In this document: positions 1 to 5,229 of the stretch, one piece after another | Numbering within the stretch: the stretch's first letter is position 1 | How the letters are laid out: every line of letters begins with the position of its first letter | From: Chloroflexota bacterium | GTDB taxonomy: Bacteria > Chloroflexota > Anaerolineae > Promineifilales > Promineifilaceae | DNA: 5,899 nucleotides | Assembly: GCA_008501785.1 (NCBI GenBank) | Contig: QQUD01001054.1 | Span: forward strand, 1-5,899 | Direction: 5' to 3' | The notes under the pieces: model-generated | What the model was told of the DNA's origin: nothing | What the model saw: the letters and a program-made list of their open reading frames with translations, nothing else | Database searches by the model: none | Position numbers and translations under genes: made by a program

Positions 1-334
1 CCACAACGACCTCATCTTCACCAACCCTATCCTCGGTCGTCACATCATTAGACACCGCGTCAGGAGAAACAGTCACAGTGGGAGGGGTAACGGCCGTTGT
101 CTCGCCCTCCACAATCCCCAGCGGCACACCCGCCAGAAAAAAGCCAAACGCCAACAACACCATCGCCAACGCGAGGCCCGTCAACTCCCGTATACGCAAA
201 TCCAGCCGTGCACCAGCCAAGCCAATGCGGGTCAGGAAACGTGGCAGTTGTGCCACATAAGCTAGAGTAATGGCAATGAGCGCCCCAAAACCGGTCACAC
301 CCATCCCAATCAAAGTCCAAGTTGGAAATCCCAT
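1..334 (-). CDS. Two-helix membrane protein, N-terminal part (runs off left edge)
   Basis: The frame is open on the minus strand from an ATG at 334 to the window edge, giving 111 visible residues and no stop; an in-frame TGA lies a short way upstream, so this is the only ATG start. The protein opens with a hydrophobic helix (about residues 4-28), then a basic loop with several Arg (about 29-49), then a second hydrophobic helix (about 50-75). A stretch rich in Thr, Val, Pro, Asp and Glu follows to the edge. The Arg-rich loop should be cytoplasmic, placing both termini outside, so the acidic Thr/Pro-rich tail is probably an extracytoplasmic linker to a domain lying beyond the window. I do not recognise the family. 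The gene is divergent from lpdA. The membrane pattern makes this frame far more credible than the Cys- and Gly-rich translation of the overlapping minus-strand frame. Confidence 0.72.
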   Translation of the reverse strand, partial: MGFPTWTLIGMGVTGFGALIAITLAYVAQLPRFLTRIGLAGARLDLRIRELTGLALAMVLLAFGFFLAGVPLGIVEGETTAVTPPTVTVSPDAVSNDVTTEDRVGEDEVVV

Positions 335-341
335 TGCCGGG

Positions 342-347
342 ATTATA
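342..347 (-). promoter_or_regulatory. Candidate -10 box of the membrane-protein gene, leaderless geometry
   Basis: Read on the minus strand the bases are TATAAT, a perfect -10 consensus. Only 7 nt separate it from the ATG at 334, so transcription would start at or next to the A of the start codon. No convincing -35 box is seen at 16-18 nt, and no Shine-Dalgarno site lies just before the ATG. Both facts fit a leaderless mRNA, but this is inference from spacing. Confidence 0.4.
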
Positions 348-372
348 TCACCAATTTTTAATCACCGAAGGA

Positions 373-400
373 TTCATAAAAAACGCAATTCAGGTATAAT
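373..400 (+). promoter_or_regulatory. Candidate promoter of lpdA
   Basis: A perfect -10 TATAAT lies at 395-400, with a weak -35 candidate TTCATA at 373-378 (16-nt spacer). The predicted start near 407 would give a 5' leader of about 95 nt before lpdA. The -10 is convincing; the -35 is only 4 of 6 to consensus. It faces away from the minus-strand -10 at 342-347, forming a divergent promoter pair. Confidence 0.45.
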
Positions 401-430
401 CGCCGATGTTAAAAAAACTCATAACAGACA

Positions 431-464
431 CTTACTGAAACGTTGCTTACTGAAGCTTTGCTTC
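431..464 (+). repeat. 15-bp tandem repeat with overlapping small hairpin in the lpdA leader
   Basis: Two adjacent 15-nt units, 431-445 (CTTACTGAAACGTTG) and 446-460 (CTTACTGAAGCTTTG), match at 13 of 15 positions. The second unit also begins a short hairpin, GAAGC (452-456), loop TTT, GCTTC (460-464). The element lies between the predicted lpdA promoter and its ribosome binding site. Function is unknown; the hairpin is short and may be incidental. Confidence 0.4.
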
Positions 465-501
465 TGTTTATGTGTTCTGACACTATTTCTAGGAGAATGT
501 T

Positions 502-1893
502 ATGGCAGATCAATATGACGTTGTTGTTCTTGGCGCCGGACCAGGCGGATACGTGGCCGCGATTCGCGCCGCACAACTAGGATTAAAAACCGCGATTGTC
601 GAACGTAAATATTGGGGTGGCGTATGCCTCAATGTCGGCTGCATCCCCTCCAAAGCGTTGCTCAAAAACTCCGAAATCATCCACACACTTAAACATCGCG
701 GCCGTGAATTTGGATTTAGCTTTGACAACCTGTTGGTCAAGTATGAAGTTGCATTCAAACGCAGCCGCCAGGTTTCCAACCGATTGGTTAAAGGCATCAG
801 CTTCTTGATGCGCAAAAACAAGATCGACACCTTCGATGGCACCGGCAAACTAACCGACGCCAACACAATTCAAGTTGCTTTAAACGATGGCGGCGAACAA
901 ACCATTTCCGCCAAAAACATTATCATCGCTACCGGCGCACGTCCGCGCCAGCTTCCTGGCATCGAATTCGACGGCGAGCGCATTATTTCTTATGAACACG
1001 CCATCCTATCTAACAAATTGCCTAAAAAATTCATCATCATCGGTGGTGGTGTGATTGGCGTTGAATTCGCCTACATGTGGGCAAACTACGGCGTAGACAT
1101 CACCATTGTTGAAATGCTGCCCAGCCTGCTGCCAAACGAAGAACCAGAGGTCAGCAAAGTGTTGGAAAAAGCTTACAAAAAACTGGGAGTCAAAGTCCAT
1201 ACCAATACCCGCGTTGAAAAAGTAGAAAAAACAGAGACCGGTGTGACCGTAGACATTGGTAACGGTCAGGTATTGGAAGCCGATCAGGTGATGCTGGCCA
1301 TCAACTTCCAGCCCAATGTGGAAAATATTGGTTTGGAAGCAGCAGGCGTCCAACTTACAGAACAGGGTGCCATTGCCATAGACAAATTGATGCGCACCAA
1401 TGTGCCTCACATTTATGCCATTGGCGATGTCGCCACGGAATACCGTCTGGCACACATTGCTACTGCAATGGGTATCGTTGCCGCCGAGACGATTGGCAAT
1501 TTCCCGACTGTTGAACTTGATTTCCACATGATGCCGCGTGCCACCTACTGTGTGCCACAAGTCGCCAGCTTTGGCTACACCGAAGCACAGGCCAAAGAAG
1601 CTGGTTACGAAGTCAAAATCGGTCAATTCCCCTTCCAGGCCAACGGCAAAGCATTGGGTCTGGGCGAACGCGATGGCTTCGTCAAAATCATTACCGATGC
1701 CAAATATGGCGAAATACTCGGTGCACACATGGTTGGCCCAGACGTAACCGAACTGCTGCCCGAGCTAACCTTAGCCCACAACCAGGAGCTAACCATCGAA
1801 GAAATCGCCCGCAATGTTCACGCCCATCCAACATTGAGCGAAACGCTGATGGAAGCGGCCCACGGTGCGCAAGGACATCCAATTCACACTTAA
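502..1893 (+). CDS. lpdA: Dihydrolipoyl dehydrogenase (E3, lipoamide dehydrogenase)
   Basis: A complete 463-residue flavoprotein, the usual E3 length. It reoxidises dihydrolipoyl groups of 2-oxo acid dehydrogenase complexes or the glycine cleavage system in the cytoplasm, passing electrons through a redox disulfide and FAD to NAD+. The N-terminal FAD-binding motif GAGPGG is at residues 11-16. The redox pair C42/C47 lies in CLNVGC, followed by IPSK. The NAD-binding motif GGGVIG is at 181-186, with E204 at the end of the second strand, typical of NAD rather than NADP use. The second FAD contact AIGD is at 306-309. The dimerisation domain ends with the His-Glu dyad H442/E447 in HPTLSE. Start: AGGAG at 491-495, 6 nt before the ATG. 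The gene appears monocistronic, with its own promoter and terminator; no E1, E2 or lipoate genes are visible, so which complex it serves cannot be told. The sequence resembles actinobacterial-type Lpd. Confidence 0.97.
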   Translation: MADQYDVVVLGAGPGGYVAAIRAAQLGLKTAIVERKYWGGVCLNVGCIPSKALLKNSEIIHTLKHRGREFGFSFDNLLVKYEVAFKRSRQVSNRLVKGISFLMRKNKIDTFDGTGKLTDANTIQVALNDGGEQTISAKNIIIATGARPRQLPGIEFDGERIISYEHAILSNKLPKKFIIIGGGVIGVEFAYMWANYGVDITIVEMLPSLLPNEEPEVSKVLEKAYKKLGVKVHTNTRVEKVEKTETGVTVDIGNGQVLEADQVMLAINFQPNVENIGLEAAGVQLTEQGAIAIDKLMRTNVPHIYAIGDVATEYRLAHIATAMGIVAAETIGNFPTVELDFHMMPRATYCVPQVASFGYTEAQAKEAGYEVKIGQFPFQANGKALGLGERDGFVKIITDAKYGEILGAHMVGPDVTELLPELTLAHNQELTIEEIARNVHAHPTLSETLMEAAHGAQGHPIHT

Positions 1894-1904
1894 GTAAATT
1901 ATCG

Positions 1905-1937
1905 AAAGCCGTTGCCCGTTTATGGGCAACGGCTTTT
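1905..1937 (+). terminator. Strong intrinsic terminator of lpdA
   Basis: A perfect 13-bp inverted repeat, AAAGCCGTTGCCC (1905-1917) and GGGCAACGGCTTT (1924-1936), encloses a 6-nt loop. It starts 11 nt after the lpdA stop codon and runs into TTTTGGTTT. The GC-rich stem plus T-rich tail is classic Rho-independent architecture on the plus strand. The opposite strand has only a three-T tail, so termination is probably one-directional. Confidence 0.92.
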
Positions 1938-2029
1938 GGTTTATGGTTTACAAATAATCAGTTACGGTAACGGCCGTTTCTCCCCACCTGCCCACCTCAC
2001 ACCAAGGCCCACCTGCAGCCCGAATTAAA

Positions 2030-2059
2030 TTGACGCCACTCTTTCAAAATTGTTACAAT
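2030..2059 (+). promoter_or_regulatory. Sigma70-type extended -10 promoter for the TIM-barrel/SDR operon
   Basis: The -35 TTGACG (2030-2035) is 5 of 6 to consensus and the -10 TACAAT (2054-2059) is 5 of 6, with an 18-nt spacer. A TG dinucleotide one base before the -10 (TGTTACAAT) makes it an extended -10. It lies downstream of the lpdA terminator and upstream of the gene at 2230. Predicted start is near 2066, giving a leader of about 165 nt. Confidence 0.65.
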
Positions 2060-2219
2060 TGCGCCATTCACAAACAAATGACGATGCATATCAGGAGGAA
2101 TCATCGACAAAAATTCAACTGAGTTCCTTGCTCCAATACGTCCTGCCCCAAACAACATTTTCAAAAAACTAAAAATAGCAACCCTTGCCCCACATGTAAT
2201 CTGCTTAATAGCTGCTTTT

Positions 2220-2223
2220 GGAG
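2220..2223 (+). promoter_or_regulatory. Ribosome binding site that fixes the ATG start at 2230
   Basis: GGAG is followed by 6 nt and then ATG at 2230. An in-frame TTG at 2218-2220 overlaps this GGAG and has no ribosome site of its own, so the ATG is preferred and the four extra N-terminal residues are rejected. Confidence 0.8.
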
Positions 2224-2229
2224 AAACCC

Positions 2230-3195
2230 ATGACAAACAAAAATATCCCACTACTATTTGGCCCTTATGGCAGCCCCGTTCTAGAGGTTGCGGAGCAATT
2301 GCCCGGATACGGCGTCAACGCAGTCTGGTTTCACGGTTTTGATGCACAAGCCTTTAATCGATGCGCCCAGCACAATTTGGCAGCTTGTGTAGAATTCAAA
2401 ACCTTTCGCGCCGATTTTACACAACGTCCCGATCTGATACCCATTGGCGTAGACGGCAAGCCAATTCGCTATGGCGATCTGGTACAGGGTGTCTGCCTAT
2501 CCAAAGCGGATTTTATTGCGGAAACAGAGGGGGCCTTGCTGCATGGCTTGAAAAATTTTCAACCAGCCGGTATCTGGCTAGATTACCTCACTTACGCTGG
2601 CTGGTTTGAAACTCCCAACCCAGATTTGCAGGAAAGCTGTTTTTGCCCAGACTGCATAGCTGATTTTTGCAACACAACAAACCTTGATGCCGCCAATCCA
2701 GAAACCATTCTCACCGAGCACGCTCTCCGCTGGGAGCAACATAAATGTCAACGCATTGCCAGTTTTGCCACCCACTACGCCGAGTTAATCAAATCTCATC
2801 TCCCAGATTGCATTGTGGGTGCATACATGTGTCCGTGGACGCCTGCTGAATTTGATCGTGCGCTAACCCGCATTTTTGCCCAGGATTATGCGCTGCTGGC
2901 TCCAGCAATTGAGGTATTCACTCCGCTAATTTACGCAAACAAAAGTGGTCGGAAGCCAAACTGGGGGAGAACATTTCTTGAACAATCAGCGTCATTCATT
3001 CCCGCAGATCATCGCGTACAGATCATTCTGGATGCACTTGATTTCCCTGCCAGTCTGGAAGCAGTTGCCGCATCACCCACACCGGGATGGGGCATTCAGT
3101 TATTTGGCGGGGTGAACGTATTCAATCATCCAGAAAAAAGCCAGGTCTTTGCACAAGCCGTCCGGAAAATAAGAAAAACAGTCACCGAAACCTGA
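2230..3195 (+). CDS. Putative glycoside-hydrolase-like TIM-barrel protein, cytoplasmic
   Basis: A 321-residue protein with alternating hydrophobic strands and helices, as expected for a (beta/alpha)8 barrel. I recognise a resemblance to poorly characterised glycosidase-like proteins but cannot name a family. Pointers are the GVDGKPI segment (73-79) followed by a Cys/Ser strand end; the strand-4-like GIWLDYLTYAGW (114-125), whose D118 is the best candidate catalytic or sugar-binding acid; the cluster C137-x-C139-x2-C142-x4-C147 directly after it; FTPLIYAN (230-237), like the late strands of such barrels; and GWGIQLFGG near the C-terminus. There is no signal peptide or membrane helix, so it should act in the cytoplasm on a small carbohydrate or derivative rather than on an external polymer. 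It is first in an operon with the SDR, 21 nt downstream. A metal-binding or isomerase-type barrel is also possible. The gene is certain; its function is weakly supported. Confidence 0.85.
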   Translation: MTNKNIPLLFGPYGSPVLEVAEQLPGYGVNAVWFHGFDAQAFNRCAQHNLAACVEFKTFRADFTQRPDLIPIGVDGKPIRYGDLVQGVCLSKADFIAETEGALLHGLKNFQPAGIWLDYLTYAGWFETPNPDLQESCFCPDCIADFCNTTNLDAANPETILTEHALRWEQHKCQRIASFATHYAELIKSHLPDCIVGAYMCPWTPAEFDRALTRIFAQDYALLAPAIEVFTPLIYANKSGRKPNWGRTFLEQSASFIPADHRVQIILDALDFPASLEAVAASPTPGWGIQLFGGVNVFNHPEKSQVFAQAVRKIRKTVTET

Positions 3196-3216
3196 AATCG
3201 AGAAAAAGGAATACAC

Positions 3217-3981
3217 ATGAAACTCAAAGACAAGGTTGCACTCATTAGTGGTGCGACAAGCGGAATGGGGCGAGGCATTGCCAAGCTTTTTGCGAAGGAA
3301 GGCGCATCGGTGGTCATCAGCGGCCGCAGCGAAGTTCGCGGGAATCAAGCTGTAGACGAGATAAGGCAAGACGGGGGTGAAGCAACATTCATCGCTGCCG
3401 ATATATCCAAGGCGGATGAAGTGGAACAGCTTGTGCAGCAGGCAGTAGAAAAGTACAGCAAGATCAATATCCTGGTTCCCAACGCAGGCATACTAGGCAT
3501 TGGCTCCATCACGGAAGTCTCCCTGGAAACATGGGACCAAACGATAGGCACAAACCTTAATGGTGTTTTTTATCTCTGCCGTTTCGCTATACCTGAGATG
3601 ATCAAAACAGGCGGTGGCGAGATCGTCATTAATGCATCTATCGCGGGATTTAAAGCCTTCCCGAATCACCCTGCTTACTGCGCTTCCAAGGGGGCATTAA
3701 TATCGCTTACCAGGAACCTCGCCATTGACTATGCCAATCATCGAATTCGAGTCAACTGCCTCTGCCCCGGACCGATAGACACACCACTCATTTGGGATTC
3801 GGCAAAGGCATTCGCTAACCCGGCAACCGTTGTTCAGGAAGTTGGCAACAACACGCTCATGAAGCGACTCGGTACACCCGGTGACGTGGCCAAGGCAGCG
3901 CTGTTCCTCGCCTCTAACGATTCATCATGGATCACAGGAATCGCACTTACAATTGACGGTGGGGTAATGACAGGACAGTAA
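3217..3981 (+). CDS. Classical short-chain dehydrogenase/reductase (SDR)
   Basis: A complete 254-residue protein, the standard classical SDR length. It should reduce a carbonyl or oxidise an alcohol using NAD(P)(H) in the cytoplasm. The cofactor motif G12-x3-G16-x-G18 sits in SGATSGMG. R37 after strand 2 (VVISGR), with no acidic residue there, suggests NADP(H) preference. D62 contacts adenine and NAG (89-91) is the structural motif. The catalytic tetrad N113, S141, Y154, K158 is intact (NASIAG and YCASK). The PG motif is present in CPGPIDTP, and the C-terminus IDGG is canonical. Start: AAGGA at 3206-3210, 6 nt before the ATG. Only 21 nt separate it from the barrel gene, so the two are probably co-transcribed and work on related substrates. 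The family resembles FabG and sugar/polyol dehydrogenases; lack of other fatty-acid genes makes a FabG role less likely. The substrate cannot be read from sequence. Confidence 0.95.
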   Translation: MKLKDKVALISGATSGMGRGIAKLFAKEGASVVISGRSEVRGNQAVDEIRQDGGEATFIAADISKADEVEQLVQQAVEKYSKINILVPNAGILGIGSITEVSLETWDQTIGTNLNGVFYLCRFAIPEMIKTGGGEIVINASIAGFKAFPNHPAYCASKGALISLTRNLAIDYANHRIRVNCLCPGPIDTPLIWDSAKAFANPATVVQEVGNNTLMKRLGTPGDVAKAALFLASNDSSWITGIALTIDGGVMTGQ

Positions 3982-4212
3982 ATTCAAACCCGGAGCGATA
4001 CCTACAAAAATTTCTTAAAGCGGTCACTTCCTGGGTGGTTCTCATCTGGTAAACATTATGATTTGATCTTGTTGGTTGACTCGATTGAATCAGATGCGTT
4101 TGATAGGTTGTCACAAGAGGACAAACCCGATTTGTTGGTACCCCCAAATCCAATCACCAATGGGGGTGGCTATACACTGGTGTTGGTAAGTGCGTCGCAC
4201 CTCTGGGACTGA
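3982..4212 (+). pseudogene. Possible coding remnant in the SDR frame, no start codon
   Basis: Directly after the SDR stop TAA the same frame stays open for 76 codons, to TGA at 4210-4212. The middle part reads like a soluble protein (for example HYDLILLVDSIESDAFDRL) and 21 of the 76 codons start with G, a coding-like bias. It has no in-frame ATG, only TTG codons from 4063 without a ribosome site. The SDR already ends with the canonical family C-terminus, so it is not a missing part of that enzyme. It may be a 5'-truncated gene fragment or chance; I recognise no family. Confidence 0.25.
4140..4186 (+). repeat. Overlapping inverted repeats in the SDR-BKACE gap
   Basis: ACCCCCA (4140-4146) pairs with TGGGGGT (4161-4167) across a 14-nt loop. 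An overlapping imperfect pair, CCAATCACCA (4150-4159) with TGGTGTTGG (4178-4186), pairs with one bulged base. No T-tract follows, so it is not an evident intrinsic terminator; an operator or alternative RNA fold is possible. Confidence 0.3.
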
Positions 4213-4358
4213 ACGGTTACATTTAAGTAAGATGTCAACGCACGGCGCTTATCCCAGTAAAGATAACTTTCGGGAAGAATTAACGTAAGCTTTGTCAATT
4301 ATTGTGGCTGCAATATTTAACTCAACAACAACCTCAAATCATAGGAGTACGCTCGTTA
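4213..4358. other. Intergenic region before the BKACE gene
   Basis: This A+T-rich stretch has stops in all plus frames in its first half. A weak promoter candidate is TTGTCA (4292-4297) with a poor -10 TATTTA (4314-4319) at 16 nt. No terminator for the SDR operon is seen in the whole 3982-4358 gap, so read-through into the BKACE gene remains possible. Confidence 0.3.
4343..4347 (+). promoter_or_regulatory. Ribosome binding site supporting the ATG start at 4359
   Basis: AGGAG precedes ATG 4359 by 11 nt, a little long but usable, and no other start codon lies between. An in-frame TTG at 4302 would add 19 residues but has no ribosome site, and these residues fall before the conserved family N-terminus (MNLIINFTPTG). 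Confidence 0.7.
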
Positions 4359-5222
4359 ATGAACCTAATAATTAACTTTACCCCAACGGGAATGATTCCA
4401 ACTAAAGAAATGACCCCCCACGTCCCAGTCTCTGTCTCAGAAATCGTGGAGGATGTCCACAGAGCAGTAGAAATTGGCATCAGCATGGTACACCTCCATG
4501 CTCGTGATGAATCCACAGGCAAACCAACCTACAAAGCTGAAATTTACGGAAAAATCATTGAAGGTATCCGTTCCTTTTCAAAAGACTTGATTCTTTGTAT
4601 CTCATTGAGTGGGCGTGATTTTAAAGAATTTGAAAAACGCGCTGAACCATTGCAACTAGATGGCGATCTGAAACCAGATATGGGCAGTTTGACCCTCAGT
4701 TCGCTCAACTTCAACCGCACCGCCAGCGTGAATTCTCCAGACATGATTCAATCTCTAGCAAACGAAATGATGGTGCGCGGCATCGTTCCCGAATTAGAAG
4801 CATTTGATGCAGGTATGATTAATTACGCTAAATATTTAGAAAGGAAAGGGTTATTGCAAGCACCTCACTATGCCAATCTTCTGCTCGGTAACATCGCTTG
4901 TGCCCAGGCTGATTTGCTGCATACCGGCATTATGGTCCGCGATTTACCTGAAAACTCCTTCTGGAGTTTGGCTGGCATTGGCAACGCTCAGTTAATGATG
5001 AATTCGATCGCCATTGCTTCAGGTGGTGGGGTGAGAGTCGGATTGGAAGACAATATCTGGTACGACTCTGGGCGCACAAAATTGGCAACCAACGAGAGTC
5101 TGCTCCGTCGTGTCCATCATTTAGCCGAAGCAAATGAACGCAAGGTAATGTCCCCTGAAGATTTAAGGAAAGCACTCAATCTGCAAGGTGGCTATGGAAA
5201 GTATGGGCGTGACATTAATTAA
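4359..5222 (+). CDS. BKACE-family beta-keto acid cleavage enzyme (DUF849, Kce-like)
   Basis: A complete 287-residue TIM-barrel enzyme of the 3-keto-5-aminohexanoate cleavage family. Members use Zn to condense a beta-keto acid with acetyl-CoA, giving acetoacetate and a new acyl-CoA. The metal ligands H45 and H47 are in VHLHAR, and E230 in GLED is the third. R226 and D231 flank it in VRVGLED, S82 lies in ISLSGR, and E145/E147 in PELEAFD are strand-end acids. From memory, R226, E230, D231 and S82 match the numbering of the characterised Kce. An ungapped N-terminal comparison puts I13 where Kce has a substrate-binding Glu, so 3-keto-5-aminohexanoate itself is unlikely to be the substrate. No other lysine-fermentation gene is present. 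The stop is only 7 nt before the epimerase-like ATG, so the two are probably translated together. Family certain, substrate unknown. Confidence 0.93.
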   Translation: MNLIINFTPTGMIPTKEMTPHVPVSVSEIVEDVHRAVEIGISMVHLHARDESTGKPTYKAEIYGKIIEGIRSFSKDLILCISLSGRDFKEFEKRAEPLQLDGDLKPDMGSLTLSSLNFNRTASVNSPDMIQSLANEMMVRGIVPELEAFDAGMINYAKYLERKGLLQAPHYANLLLGNIACAQADLLHTGIMVRDLPENSFWSLAGIGNAQLMMNSIAIASGGGVRVGLEDNIWYDSGRTKLATNESLLRRVHHLAEANERKVMSPEDLRKALNLQGGYGKYGRDIN

Positions 5223-5229
5223 AAATCAG

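Larger units (their letters stand above)
1938..2229. other. Intergenic region: promoter plus unexplained leader
   Basis: Between the lpdA terminator and the next start codon I see the promoter at 2030-2059, a 14-codon mini-ORF at 2078-2122 without a ribosome site of its own, and a perfect AGGAGG at 2093-2098 with no ATG, GTG or TTG at a usable distance behind it. No strong hairpin, riboswitch or terminator was recognised in the leader. A minus-strand frame across this region is not protein-like and overlaps the promoter. Confidence 0.5.

Noticed and set aside
60..320. Minus-strand 86-residue frame rich in Cys, Gly and Trp
   Set aside because: It is the out-of-frame shadow of the partial membrane-protein gene, which has a far more natural composition and runs to the window edge.
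78..518. Two plus-strand frames (78-260 and 270-518) upstream of lpdA
   Set aside because: The first lies antisense to the membrane-protein gene. The second covers the promoters and leader and overlaps the lpdA start. Neither looks like a conserved protein.
1006..1728. 240-residue minus-strand frame inside lpdA
   Set aside because: It is antisense to a fully conserved enzyme; its composition (many Phe, His, Asn, Gly) is typical of reverse translation of codon-biased coding DNA.
1964..1976. GGTAACGGCCGTT near 1964-1976 also occurs near 85-97
   Set aside because: A 13-mer shared twice in about 5.9 kb, centred on a palindrome, can easily arise by chance; the first copy lies within coding sequence.
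1997..2251. 84-residue minus-strand frame in the intergenic region
   Set aside because: It overlaps a good plus-strand promoter and the start of the next gene, has no ribosome site and no recognisable motif.
4302..4358. TTG at 4302 as start of the BKACE gene
   Set aside because: It has no ribosome site and adds 19 non-conserved residues; ATG 4359 begins right before the family's first strand and has AGGAG upstream.
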